Positions 1 through 7,750 of a stretch of 32,231 bases of DNA are shown in pieces. The notes under the pieces were generated by a model, which worked only from the letters and a program-made list of their open reading frames with translations, had not been told where the DNA came from and did no database searches. The DNA is from Roseovarius sp. UBA6217 (GTDB lineage Bacteria; Pseudomonadota; Alphaproteobacteria; Rhodobacterales; Rhodobacteraceae). How positions within the stretch are numbered: the stretch's first letter is position 1; every line of letters starts with the position of its first letter. The position numbers and the translations under genes are program-made. The DNA lies in contig DISF01000027.1 in the NCBI GenBank assembly GCA_002421985.1, positions 8,793 to 41,023 on the forward strand, written 5' to 3'.

Positions 1-1
1 G

Positions 2-1024
2 GCCCGGCGGGTGGTGATCGCCACCGGCTCTTCGCCGCTGGTGCCACCGATTCCGGGCCTTGACCGTGTGCCCTTTGACACCAACGAGACGATATTCGGG
101 CTGCGCGAGCGCCCCCGCCACCTGCTTGTTATCGGCGGCGGCCCCATCGGCATGGAAATGGCGCAGGCGCATCGCCGCCTTGGCTGCGAGGTGACGGTGA
201 TCGAGGGGGCAAAGATCCTCGGCCAGGATGACCCCGAGATGGTGGCCGTCCTGCGCGCGCAATTCGAGGCCGAGGGCATCGTGATCGAGGAGGGCGCAAT
301 GGCCTCGGAAATCCGCGGCACGGCGGGTGAGATCGAAATCGAAGCCAAGGACGGGCGCGTCTTTCGCGGCACGCATCTGCTCATGGCCGCGGGCCGGCGC
401 GCCAATACCGACCGGCTCAACCTCGACGCCGCAGGCATCGAGACCACGAGGCGCGGCATCAAGGTGGATGGCGCCATGCGCACCACCAACAAACGCGTCT
501 ATGCCATCGGCGACGTGGCGGGGGGGCTGCAATTCACCCATGTCGCGGGCTATCAGGCGGGGCTGATCATCCGGCAGGCGCTTCTTGGCCTGCCCGCGAA
601 AAACCGCACCGATCATATCCCCTGGGCCACCTATACCGATCCCGAACTGGCGCAGGTGGGCCTGACCGAGGCACAGGCGCGCGAGGAACATGGCGGCAAT
701 CTCGAGGTGGTGCGCTTTCCCTACGCCCACAATGACCGCGCCATCGCCGAGCGCAAGACCGCCGGTCTCATCAAGGTGATGGTGGTGCGCGGGCGGCCCA
801 TCGGCGTGTCGATCGCCGGCGCGCAGGCGGGCGAGCTCATCAATCTCTGGGCCTTCGTCCTCGCCAACAGGCTCAAGATGAAACATGTGGCGAACATGGT
901 CGCCCCCTACCCCACGCTTGGGGAAATCAACAAACGCGCCGCCGGAGCCTATTTCTCGCCGCGTCTCTTTGATAGCGCTATGGTGAAACGGGTGGTGGGT
1001 CTGGTGCAGCGCTGGCTGCCCTGA
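2..1024 (+). CDS. Mercuric reductase/dihydrolipoamide dehydrogenase-like FAD oxidoreductase, 3' part
   Basis: Class-I pyridine nucleotide-disulfide oxidoreductase, partial: the reading frame is open to the window edge and its first residues (VVIATGSSP) belong to the end of the FAD-binding domain, so the N-terminus with the redox-disulfide motif lies upstream. Visible are the NAD(P)-binding GGGPIGMEMA motif, the second FAD motif (YAIGDVAGG) and the C-terminal dimerisation domain. In classical members that domain ends in HxHPTxSE, which supplies the catalytic His-Glu pair; here the stretch reads APYPTLGE, so the catalytic histidine is absent. This suggests an oxidoreductase that is not a true lipoamide or mercuric reductase; the substrate is unknown. 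It ends 22 bp before a histidine kinase on the same strand. Confidence 0.85.
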   Translation, partial: ARRVVIATGSSPLVPPIPGLDRVPFDTNETIFGLRERPRHLLVIGGGPIGMEMAQAHRRLGCEVTVIEGAKILGQDDPEMVAVLRAQFEAEGIVIEEGAMASEIRGTAGEIEIEAKDGRVFRGTHLLMAAGRRANTDRLNLDAAGIETTRRGIKVDGAMRTTNKRVYAIGDVAGGLQFTHVAGYQAGLIIRQALLGLPAKNRTDHIPWATYTDPELAQVGLTEAQAREEHGGNLEVVRFPYAHNDRAIAERKTAGLIKVMVVRGRPIGVSIAGAQAGELINLWAFVLANRLKMKHVANMVAPYPTLGEINKRAAGAYFSPRLFDSAMVKRVVGLVQRWLP

Positions 1025-1046
1025 CCCCGCTCATGGGAGGGCGCGC

Positions 1047-2438
1047 GTGCTCAGATCGCTTTCAGGCCGGTTTCTGATCCTCACCGCCATCTTCGTGATG
1101 CTGGCCGAGGTGCTGATTTTCGTGCCCTCCGTGGCCCGCTTTCGCGAGCAATTCCTGCTCGACCGGCTGCAACGCGCGCAGATCGCCACGCTGGGGCTGC
1201 TGTCAGGGGGCGAGGTCTCGGCCGATCTGCAAGAGGAGTTGTTGCGCAACGCCGAGGTGTTCAACGTGGTCCTGCGCCGCGACGAGGCGCGCCAGCTTGT
1301 GCTGTCCTCGCCGGTGCCTGCACCCGTATCGCGCAGTTTCGATCTGCGCGACCCGTCCGCGATCACGCTTATCGCCGATGCCTTTCGCCGCCTCGCCAAA
1401 CCCGAGCCCGAGGTGATCCGCGTGATCGGCGAGCCGGTGCGCATGGGCGGGCTGCTCATCGAGATCACGCTCGACACCCGCGGCCTGCGTGCCGCGATGA
1501 TCGACTATGGCCTGCGCATCCTGTGGCTGTCGCTGGTCATTTCGCTCATCACGGCGGGGCTGTTGCTGGTGGTGGTGCAATGTTTCGTGGTGCGCCCGAT
1601 CCGCCGGGTGGTGCGCGCGATGCAGGCCTATGCCGCCGACCCCGAGGATGGCCGCCACGTCATCATCCCCTCCTCGGATATCACCGAATTGCGCGAGGCC
1701 GAGGAAAGCCTGCACTCGCTGCAACGCCAGCTCACCTCCGCGCTCAAGCAAAAAGAGCACCTTGCCCAGCTTGGCGGCGCGGTGGCCAAGATCAGCCACG
1801 ACCTGCGCAACATCCTCACCTCGGCGCAGCTTTTCACCGACCGGCTGGAGGCGAGCGAGGATCCGCTTGTGCAGCGCATGGCCCCCAAGCTGGTGAATTC
1901 GCTCACCCGCGCGGTGCATCTGTGCGAAGCCACCCTCGCCTATGGCAAGGCCGAGGAGCCGGGGCCGACGCTCGCGCATCACAGGCTCGCCGATCTGGTG
2001 GAGGACACGATCGAGGGCGAGCGCCTTGCCGCCGCAGGGCACCCTGTTCGCTTCGAGAACCGCGTGGCCGATGATATCATGCTGCGCGCCGATGCCGAGC
2101 AATTGCACCGCGTGCTCACCAACCTGTTGCGAAACGCGCGCCAGGCCCTTGTCAAGACCGGCGCGCCGGGCAGTATCACCATTTCCGCCGAGGCGACCGC
2201 GCAGGACTGGATCATCCGCGTCACCGATACCGGCCCCGGCCTGCCCGCCAAGGCGCGCGAGCACCTGTTCAAGCCGTTCCACGGCGGCGCAAGCAGCGGC
2301 GGCACCGGGCTTGGCCTGTCGATTGCCGAGGAACTGGTGCGCGGCCATGGCGGCTCTCTCACGCTGGAGCGCAGCGACGAGACAGGCACCTGCTTTCGCA
2401 TCACCCTGCCCAAGGGAAATTTCATCTTCCGGGAATAA
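1047..2438 (+). CDS. Membrane-bound sensor histidine kinase
   Basis: A 463-residue two-component sensor kinase of the inner membrane. Order of parts: first membrane segment about residues 8-27, a periplasmic sensor region of about 125 residues, second membrane segment about 153-178, a HAMP-like linker, a short coiled region, the H-box ISHDLRNIL with phospho-acceptor His251, an N-box (NLLRNARQA), G1 (DTGPGLP) and G2 (GGTGLGLS) ATP-binding boxes. The start is GTG at 1047, chosen because GGGAGG lies 6 bp upstream and because it gives a complete first membrane segment. No response regulator is adjacent in the window, so the partner and signal cannot be stated. It may be cotranscribed with the preceding flavoprotein (22 bp gap). 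Confidence 0.88.
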   Translation: MLRSLSGRFLILTAIFVMLAEVLIFVPSVARFREQFLLDRLQRAQIATLGLLSGGEVSADLQEELLRNAEVFNVVLRRDEARQLVLSSPVPAPVSRSFDLRDPSAITLIADAFRRLAKPEPEVIRVIGEPVRMGGLLIEITLDTRGLRAAMIDYGLRILWLSLVISLITAGLLLVVVQCFVVRPIRRVVRAMQAYAADPEDGRHVIIPSSDITELREAEESLHSLQRQLTSALKQKEHLAQLGGAVAKISHDLRNILTSAQLFTDRLEASEDPLVQRMAPKLVNSLTRAVHLCEATLAYGKAEEPGPTLAHHRLADLVEDTIEGERLAAAGHPVRFENRVADDIMLRADAEQLHRVLTNLLRNARQALVKTGAPGSITISAEATAQDWIIRVTDTGPGLPAKAREHLFKPFHGGASSGGTGLGLSIAEELVRGHGGSLTLERSDETGTCFRITLPKGNFIFRE

Positions 2439-2494
2439 TCTTGCCCACCCCCTCTTGCATCGGTGGGCGGCAAAGTCTAAACGCTGCCCTCAAC

Positions 2495-2571
2495 GGACCG
2501 ATAGCTCAGCTGGATAGAGTACTTGACTACGAATCAAGGGGTCGGGGGTTCGAATCCTCCTCGGTCCGCCA
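2495..2571 (+). tRNA. tRNA-Arg (anticodon ACG)
   Basis: A complete cloverleaf of 77 nt including an encoded CCA. The acceptor stem GGACCGA pairs with TCGGTCC, the D arm begins GCTC, and the anticodon stem CTTGA/TCAAG encloses the loop CTACGAA with anticodon ACG. The T arm carries the TTCGAAT loop. The 3' 49 nt of the gene (from inside the anticodon stem to CCA) form most of the left copy of the 50-bp direct repeat, so this is the integration target of the island. The intact gene is at the left junction; the right junction has only the 3' part. Confidence 0.95.
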
Positions 2572-2572
2572 A
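2523..2572 (+). repeat. attL: 50-bp direct repeat at tRNA-Arg 3' end
   Basis: Identical over 50 bp to 12249-12298. It runs from within the anticodon stem through the T arm, the CCA end and one further A. The bases on either side differ (C against G before it, A against G after it), which fixes the limits of the identity. It is the left attachment site of the island and keeps the tRNA functional. Confidence 0.93.
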
Positions 2573-2873
2573 AAAACACAAGAAAAACAAGATGTTACCA
2601 GAGGGTCGCGCAAGCGGCCCTTCCTGTTTTTGCTCAGGGGTAACGTTTGGGGTAACGGATACGAGCGCGGCGGGCATTGCCAAAATGCCACACGGGAATC
2701 GGTGCCAATGCCCCCTTGTCGAGCCCATGCACCTTTCCCGCCTCAACCTGCCTTGCCTTCGCCACCACGCGCGCGCGAGAGGCGAAAACTGTGTTAGCGA
2801 ATGAGCCGGATTTCCCGATCGGCCCCGAGGGGGCAAGACTCCAGAGTTTTCCGCGTCCCCCCCCCTTCGCGGG
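2573..2873. other. Non-coding left end of island
   Basis: About 300 bp between attL and the last small island gene. It holds the GGGGTAACG pair at 2637-2657 and a short dyad at 2673-2689 (GGCATT, 5-nt loop, AATGCC) but no credible gene. The open frames here either run through the tRNA in antisense or lack a ribosome-binding site. Confidence 0.5.
2637..2657. promoter_or_regulatory. Tandem GGGGTAACG pair near attL (candidate integrase arm sites or operators)
   Basis: Two copies of GGGGTAACG start at 2637 and 2649, one helical turn apart, about 65 bp inside attL. The same core occurs as a pair plus an inverted copy between int and attR (12101-12145) and as a pair upstream of terS (5880-5897). 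The position close to both ends fits arm-type integrase binding sites; the copies just before the int and terS start regions also fit an operator. The distinction cannot be made from sequence alone. Confidence 0.5.
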
Positions 2874-3056
2874 TCACGCCGCGCGAATAAGTCGCCGGAA
2901 ACGCTCGGGGTCAAACTTCGATAGCACGGCGTCTGCGTCCATCCCTGCCAGCGCGCAAACCATGCGAAAGTCCCGCGAGCCAAGCCAAGCCAAGTCAGTG
3001 CCCCGTGCCGCGTCATGCAGCCCGTTTGCCAGCACCGCAACCCATAGGCGGTTCAT
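2874..3056 (-). CDS. Small phage-type protein of unknown function (60 aa)
   Basis: A 60-residue protein with a strongly biased, protein-like composition (tryptophans, WLGSRDFRMVCALAGMDADAV). The pattern resembles small proteins seen in alphaproteobacterial prophages, recalled from general knowledge and not checked. Its ATG overlaps the stop of the upstream 39-residue frame by 4 bp (ATGA), which supports both being translated together. It is the last gene of the leftward island transcript before attL. Function is unknown. Confidence 0.6.
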   Translation of the reverse strand: MNRLWVAVLANGLHDAARGTDLAWLGSRDFRMVCALAGMDADAVLSKFDPERFRRLIRAA

Positions 3057-3172
3057 GCCCCCGCTGCCTCTGCAAGCGCCGCCCGCAAGCCCCTAGCGGC
3101 CTGCCAGTCCACGGCCCATGACGGCGGCTCGGGTGTGATCTTGTGAGCGCGGCGGGCAGGGCAATCGCTCAT
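3053..3172 (-). CDS. Small unknown protein (39 aa)
   Basis: Start chosen at the ATG at 3172, which has GGGGG 8 bp upstream; an in-frame ATG two codons earlier has a poorer spacing. The product is MSDCPARR followed by a region with two tryptophans and an alanine-rich end (AALAEAAGA). It overlaps the next gene by 4 bp and follows the 232-residue unknown after 41 bp. There is no recognisable domain. The evidence is mainly the translational coupling and position in the operon. Confidence 0.45.
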   Translation of the reverse strand: MSDCPARRAHKITPEPPSWAVDWQAARGLRAALAEAAGA

Positions 3173-3213
3173 AGCCATTGCCCCCGCTTTTACCTTCCAG
3201 CCGCACCGCGCGC

Positions 3214-3912
3214 TCAGATCGCGCTCGCCGGTTCCCCGTGCCATACAACCTCGTTGAAGTCAGCCAAGGAAATCTCCGCGCTTCGCATCGCATCATCGCG
3301 GGCCACCGTCAAACCCGAGACGACGAATTCGTGAACCGCCCGCAGTTCCTCGATCTGCCCGGCCTGTTCTGGAAACTCTGCGCCGAAAGCCCTTTCCCGC
3401 AAACGATCCGCCTCATCGGCCTCCATGCCATGAAATGCCTCGGGCAGTTCAAGAAGAGCAGTTGCCAGCAGGGCTGGCGGCTCGATCAAAAGCGCCTTGC
3501 GCCTCCCCACGGTCATGTCGAAAAACATCCGCCGCAAGTCAGATCGCAGCATCGCCGCCGCCGCGTCGGTTGGCTCAATCTTTCGGACGCCTTGCGCCCG
3601 CAGTGTCTCGATCTGCCGCTCGATCCCGCGTCGACCATCGTGATCCGCCCGCCTATAGGCCGGAGCAAATTCGCGCGACAGAAAATCAACTAAGTGTTCG
3701 CGCAAGCCTTTGTCGGTCAGCCGCCGGGCTGTCCGCTGCGCCCCGGCTTCATCGCGCAGCTTGTTGCCAGCCGTGGCCAGCGCCAGAAGGTGGCCATGTG
3801 TGCGCGCGATAATCGCTTGCGTGCTATCCTGCCATGTCCACCTGGTCGCAACCATAGTGCCAAGCGGGTCGGCCATGCTGACCGCCTGGGTTTGTTCCGT
3901 AAAGGTATCCAT
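3214..3912 (-). CDS. Unknown protein downstream of TerL (232 aa)
   Basis: The start is taken at the ATG at 3912, six bases after AAGGA; the open frame extends further upstream but into the terL coding region. The protein is largely helical and charged, with no signal peptide, membrane segment or catalytic motif that I recognise. It begins 22 bp after the terL stop on the same strand, where a portal gene would sit in a full phage, but its length and sequence do not look like a portal (usually above 400 residues). It could be a packaging accessory or an element-specific protein. Confidence 0.65.
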   Translation of the reverse strand: MDTFTEQTQAVSMADPLGTMVATRWTWQDSTQAIIARTHGHLLALATAGNKLRDEAGAQRTARRLTDKGLREHLVDFLSREFAPAYRRADHDGRRGIERQIETLRAQGVRKIEPTDAAAAMLRSDLRRMFFDMTVGRRKALLIEPPALLATALLELPEAFHGMEADEADRLRERAFGAEFPEQAGQIEELRAVHEFVVSGLTVARDDAMRSAEISLADFNEVVWHGEPASAI

Positions 3913-3934
3913 TTGCATTCCTTTCTGAGATTGC

Positions 3935-5332
3935 TCATCTGTGTCCGTAAGTTCCGACCAAAATTCTTGGTTTTCGGTGCTGAGCTGCCAAGGTCGCCAC
4001 AACCCCAGCAACCGCGTTCGCAAGGTCATCATGCCCGCCGGGCGGATGGTCGATCATGTCCCGCCCGCTGCGCCCCGTGCGGCGTTCCAGGGCTTGAAGC
4101 TGTCGGGCAAGTTTCTGGTCTGGCGGCAATTCAACCCGGCCAGAATTCATCGCGGCCAAGAGTTCCATGTAGAGTCTGCTCCGGTCGAGTTCGCTCACCC
4201 CGTAGGTGATCCCGTGTTTCTGGAATTCATCACGCGGCCACCGGCCCGCGTATCGGTCGCCAACCACGCGCCGGACGCCATAAGCGCGCATGAAGGCCGC
4301 GTGTTCCTTGACGATCTCGGCGGGCGATCCGCGCAGCCCGCGCACGGCGTCAATCACCGCCGCGTCACCCTCACGATGCCCGATTGCGAGGGTGAATTCA
4401 TCCTGCCCACCGCCAGCCGGGTCGGTGAACGCGACGTAATGCACGGCCCGCGCAGGCGGTAATTCCTTGGGCTTGGGCCGGGTCGCCCGTTCGATCAGGT
4501 CAGGGTCGATCAAGCCAGCAATATCGCTGCGAAACTGCGCCAGATATTCCGCACATGCCCGCGCGGCGTCATCCTTCATCGCATCGTCAACAACACGCTG
4601 GGGCAAGGTCGGGTTCATCGTCATTGAAGGGGCTTGCGCCACCAGCACGGGGCTTTCATGCCCAAAATGCCGCCGGTATTGATTCCATAACACGCCCCGC
4701 CGGGCATAGGGTGATGACAAGGCCACCAGCTTGCCCCCGAGTGTCGCCAAGGCCGGGCGCAGCGCCGCGACGATCTCGACGTCGGGGTTCGCCCCCTCGA
4801 CATGCCAGAAAGCGATTTCGTCGAGTATCGCCGCGCTAAGGGTATAGCCACGCACCGCCCGGTGCGAAGCGGTGTGAACCTCAATCGCGGCCCGGTTGTT
4901 GAATTCGATCAGTTCGCCATTCTCGCGCATCACCATCCGGCGCAGCATCGGGTTCGCGTTCACCAACCCCGAGATGTAGCGCATGACCGTGCGGGCCTGC
5001 TTTCGATCCGCTGCGATGATCATCGCAGTCGCAACCTCGCCCGGTGCCAGCTTGTCCCGGTGATCGGTGAAACAAGCCTCAAAGATCGCCAGCAGGCCCG
5101 CCGCATGGCTCTTGCCGCCCCTGCGCCCCACCGCCAGCCAAAGCTCGTTTGCGGCCTCCTGCGGCGTCTCTGCGCGCCCGGTGATCGTCTTGAATGTCTC
5201 GGCCCCGGTAGCGGCCAAGGGCAGGCCATAGAAGCCCCCCAGCAGCGCGCGCCACGCGGCGAAACTGTCACCGCCAAAGACGCCCCCGAACAGCTGCGGG
5301 TCGGTCATAGTGTCGAGTATGGTCACACTCAT
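3935..5332 (-). CDS. terL: Phage terminase large subunit
   Basis: A 465-residue packaging motor ATPase/nuclease. The ATPase half shows a Walker A-type loop GRRGGKS at residues 69-75 and a Walker B ILDEIAFW at 169-176. The C-terminal half has the acidic residues of the RNase H-like nuclease: Asp304 in AFTDPAGGG, Asp359 in VVGDRYAG and Asp435-436 in GGHDDLANA. The start at 5332 was chosen because it overlaps the stop of the 51-residue ORF and because the upstream extension is the out-of-frame translation of that ORF. The length is normal for TerL. Its role would be to cut and pump DNA into a prohead, yet no prohead genes are present in the island. Confidence 0.9.
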   Translation of the reverse strand: MSVTILDTMTDPQLFGGVFGGDSFAAWRALLGGFYGLPLAATGAETFKTITGRAETPQEAANELWLAVGRRGGKSHAAGLLAIFEACFTDHRDKLAPGEVATAMIIAADRKQARTVMRYISGLVNANPMLRRMVMRENGELIEFNNRAAIEVHTASHRAVRGYTLSAAILDEIAFWHVEGANPDVEIVAALRPALATLGGKLVALSSPYARRGVLWNQYRRHFGHESPVLVAQAPSMTMNPTLPQRVVDDAMKDDAARACAEYLAQFRSDIAGLIDPDLIERATRPKPKELPPARAVHYVAFTDPAGGGQDEFTLAIGHREGDAAVIDAVRGLRGSPAEIVKEHAAFMRAYGVRRVVGDRYAGRWPRDEFQKHGITYGVSELDRSRLYMELLAAMNSGRVELPPDQKLARQLQALERRTGRSGRDMIDHPPGGHDDLANAVAGVVATLAAQHRKPRILVGTYGHR

Positions 5333-5484
5333 CGCGGCCACCTGATTTCCGCGACGACATCCTGCGCCACGCCCAAAGCCTGCCCCGACGATAGCGCCAC
5401 GCGCGCCACCTCGATACCATCGCGCCACACATGTAGCGCCGGGCCGGATCGGATAGTGATTAGCATCTTTCCGGGCCTATCCAT
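5329..5484 (-). CDS. 51-residue protein between terS and terL
   Basis: A short frame that begins inside the terS stop (ATGGATAG overlap) and ends over the terL start (CGATGA). The product begins MDRPGKMLITIRSG, continues with LHVWRDGIEVARV, and ends EIRWPR. Its start and stop both interlock with its neighbours, which is strong evidence that it is translated. The fold looks like a small beta-rich protein, but I do not recognise a family. In the terminase operon it may be a packaging accessory; this is inference from position only. Confidence 0.65.
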   Translation of the reverse strand: MDRPGKMLITIRSGPALHVWRDGIEVARVALSSGQALGVAQDVVAEIRWPR

Positions 5485-5866
5485 TGGCCTGCCCCTTTCC
5501 CGCGATGTAGGTTTGCAGATCGGGCGTCACGTCGCGGGCGCGACGTTCAAGCCCCAGATCGGACAAGAGGCGGCGCATGGCGTTGGAAACCGTCGAGTAT
5601 TGAAGCGCGTCGAATTCCTGCCCTTGTGCCAGTTCGGTTTCGCATTGTTCGCACCAAATACCCAGCGTTGCAGCGCGTGCGACAAGGTGGCGTTGCGCCT
5701 CCGTCAAATCGCCCCCCAGATCGTTTTCAATCTCTGCCGTGATCTCGCGGAACCGGCGCGCCATGTTGCTGCGCCCGTCAACCCCGGCCAGCGTCAACCG
5801 TCCGGTGCCTTTGGCAGTCCGGCATTGTATCGGCGGAAGGCCTGGTGCACGTCTATTTCTTGGCAT
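5477..5866 (-). CDS. Putative terminase small subunit
   Basis: A 129-residue protein just upstream of terL. It has a basic N-terminus (MPRNRRAPGLPP), a helical middle (SNMARRFREITAEIENDLGG and LTEAQRHLVARAATL) and an end containing LLSDLGLERRARDVTPDLQTYI. This pattern occurs in small proteins paired with terL in alphaproteobacterial prophages and is the best candidate for the DNA-recognition subunit. The start at 5866 was chosen for AAAAGG 7 bp upstream. Two GGGTAAC repeats lie just before that ribosome-binding site. No classic TerS HTH is obvious, so the assignment rests on position and general character. Confidence 0.6.
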   Translation of the reverse strand: MPRNRRAPGLPPIQCRTAKGTGRLTLAGVDGRSNMARRFREITAEIENDLGGDLTEAQRHLVARAATLGIWCEQCETELAQGQEFDALQYSTVSNAMRRLLSDLGLERRARDVTPDLQTYIAGKGQANG

Positions 5867-6205
5867 TAATCGGCCTTTTGTTACCCTGACGTTACCCAAG
5901 ATAGCACATTGCCGAGTATCAATAAACAATAAACGTTGTTATACAATGTGTTAGAAAGTTAGACGTTGTGACTATATATCAAATGGTCGACGCGAAAATT
6001 GGCGGCGCTCACGGTCGATCTGTGCAGAAAACAGGACTTAGAGGGTGTTATGTTCGCCTGACTATATCGCCCTCTTTTTACCGTCCATCTCTGAGAGAGG
6101 GTGACGGGGGTGACACTTCTCTGCATATCCACCGTATACGCGCGCGGGCATGTGCGCGTGTGCGCGTATACGGTGGATAGTGGGCAAAGCGTCACCCCCG
6201 TCACC
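5867..6205. other. 340-bp repeat-rich gap between helicase and terS: candidate replication origin and promoter region
   Basis: The only long gene-free stretch inside the island. Three tandem pairs of GGGTRAC lie here: two copies on the minus strand at 5880-5897, two on the plus strand at 6099-6114 and two on the minus strand at 6191-6206. Between the first and second pairs is an A/T-rich segment (about 5898-5990). A perfect 18-bp stem occupies 6126-6179, and a weak dyad AGAGGG/CCCTCT followed by T's lies at 6040-6079. Iteron sets around an A/T-rich core next to the replication gene are the known arrangement of staphylococcal pathogenicity-island origins. The gap must also contain the promoter for the terminase operon, but I cannot fix its -35 and -10. 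Confidence 0.5.
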
Positions 6206-6207
6206 CT
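6098..6207. repeat. Outer inverted repeat, 17-bp arms
   Basis: The left arm AGGGTGACGGGGGTGAC (6098-6114) is the exact reverse complement of 6191-6207. Each arm contains two direct copies of GGGTGAC. The right arm overlaps the stop codon of the helicase gene by two bases. The arms enclose the 18-bp inner inverted repeat, so the whole forms a nested dyad of 110 bp. Confidence 0.9.
6126..6179. repeat. Inner perfect inverted repeat, 18-bp arms, 18-nt loop
   Basis: TATCCACCGTATACGCGC at 6126-6143 is the exact reverse complement of 6162-6179. The spacer is 18 nt of alternating purine-pyrimidine character. No T-run follows on either strand, so it is not a standard intrinsic terminator. It could form a strong hairpin or cruciform. 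Confidence 0.9.
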
Positions 6208-7750
6208 AGGCAAGTTTCAGGCCTTCGAAGCCCCGCCCATACTTTCGGCGAGCGTCGTGAAAACCGCGTGATTTCAATTCCTTGCGAAGAGTGTGCAGCG
6301 TCCATGCATGCAAGCCCTGCCGTTCGCACCAAAACTTGAAACGCTCGTGCAAGTCGGTTGTCGTGGTGAAGGCGTCCGGGTCTGCGGCGGTCTCGTCGAT
6401 CAGGAATTGGCCTAGCGTGTCCTCGTCATCCATGTATTCGGTCGAAGCCGCCGCCACCTTGGCGGGCACGTTCAGCCCGCGCGCCTGCCACATGAGCGCG
6501 CCGTCTATGGCCCACCGCAGGATTTCCGGCCCTTCGACCCTCAGCTTGTCGGAAAGGGTTTTGTCGCGCCGCTCGGGCGGTATCGTAACGGTGAACGGCA
6601 CCAGCACGACGCGCGCCCGGATTGCCTCGTCAACGCCCCTGAATGAGGGCTGATTGTTGCCCGCGATCATGAGGGTGAGTTGTGGGTCGAAGTCGAAAAA
6701 GTCGCCACGCATGAAGCGGGCGGTCATGCGATCCCCGCCGGTTAAATCCTTAATCACGGATTCGTCCCAAGTTTTTCCAACTGGCAATTCGCTGCCCGCC
6801 ACCAGACGCGCGCCCTGTAACCCGGCCAAGCCTGTCGAGTGCTTTTCAACCGCGCTGTTCAGGAAGGTTTCAGCCGCGGCGCGCCGGGCATAGTCGGCCC
6901 ATAGCCATGTCAACGTGTTCAGAAACACGGATTTGCCATTTCTGCCCGTGCCATAGAGGAAAAGCAGCTTGTGTTCGGTCGTCAGTCCGGTGAGCGCATA
7001 GCCCGCGACGCGCTGCATGAAGGCCACCAGATCGGCGTCACCGTCAAAGACTTCGTGCAGGAATTGCAGCCATCGCTCGGGGCGTGATCCCGGCGGCGCG
7101 GGTGCGCAGGCGGTGGATTTCGTGATCATGTCGCCGCGCGCAGCCCGTCGCAGGGTGCCCGTGCGCAGGTCAACCGTGCCGCCGGGCGTGCCGAGTAGCA
7201 GCCGGTTTTCGTCGAAGGCGTCAGCCCGCGCCACGCTTGCCGGGTTCGATCTGGCAAGGCTTTCGACCGATGCAACGGTGTGCTTGTTGCGCAGCCAGCG
7301 GGCTTGCTCTTTTGCCCATGCGCGCAGCTTGTTGGCCTCCCTTTCTTCGAGGGTCGCGGCCTTGCGTTCGGCCCATGCGGTGACATCCTCGGCCCGGTCG
7401 CGCAGGTAGTGGCGGGTGCGGGTCAGGTGGTCGAGCCGGTCGTCAATCTGCCAACGGGTGCCAGTCCAGAAAAGCCATCGGCCCCAGCTTGCGACGTGGC
7501 GGGCGTCCTCGTCGAAACTGCGCGCCCCGCAGTCAATTGCCAATGCGTCATGGCTGAGGTCCAGATCGTCGGGCGCGTTCGAGCGGCTGGCGTCATGCGG
7601 GCGGATGTAAACTTCTTGCTCGCGAGCAATAAGTTGCAGATCGGTCCTTTTGCCTTGATCCCCATCACCAAGCGCCTGCCCAGCTGTGGGCACGGCGTGC
7701 ATGGCAAACTCGGCGTCCATCGGCGGGATGGCGTCAAACGGATCAGACAT
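6206..7750 (-). CDS. SF3 (D5/P4-family) phage replicative helicase
   Basis: A 514-residue helicase of the phage/plasmid D5-like class. Residues about 90-250 match the D5 N-terminal region in character (tryptophan-rich, then AGYALTGLTTEH). The SF3 core follows: Walker A GTGRNGKS at 267-274, a Walker B-like ARLVAGSE at 314-321, motif C LMIAGNNQP at 360-368 and an arginine-rich IRARVV after it. The start at 7750 overlaps the Toprim gene stop by 8 bp (ATGTCTGA). P4-type helicases usually carry a primase domain at the N-terminus; here there is none, and the Toprim protein is encoded separately just upstream. It would unwind the element for replication. Confidence 0.88.
   Translation of the reverse strand: MSDPFDAIPPMDAEFAMHAVPTAGQALGDGDQGKRTDLQLIAREQEVYIRPHDASRSNAPDDLDLSHDALAIDCGARSFDEDARHVASWGRWLFWTGTRWQIDDRLDHLTRTRHYLRDRAEDVTAWAERKAATLEEREANKLRAWAKEQARWLRNKHTVASVESLARSNPASVARADAFDENRLLLGTPGGTVDLRTGTLRRAARGDMITKSTACAPAPPGSRPERWLQFLHEVFDGDADLVAFMQRVAGYALTGLTTEHKLLFLYGTGRNGKSVFLNTLTWLWADYARRAAAETFLNSAVEKHSTGLAGLQGARLVAGSELPVGKTWDESVIKDLTGGDRMTARFMRGDFFDFDPQLTLMIAGNNQPSFRGVDEAIRARVVLVPFTVTIPPERRDKTLSDKLRVEGPEILRWAIDGALMWQARGLNVPAKVAAASTEYMDDEDTLGQFLIDETAADPDAFTTTTDLHERFKFWCERQGLHAWTLHTLRKELKSRGFHDARRKYGRGFEGLKLA

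Noticed and set aside
2534..3040. A minus-strand frame ending in ADRGGFEPPTP
   Set aside because: The end is the antisense translation of the tRNA T arm, a well-known false gene ending; it also overlaps a better-supported small gene.
6098..6207. A simple intrinsic terminator after the helicase
   Set aside because: The stems are long and nested and no T-run follows on the minus strand; the iteron-like content suits an origin or binding region better.
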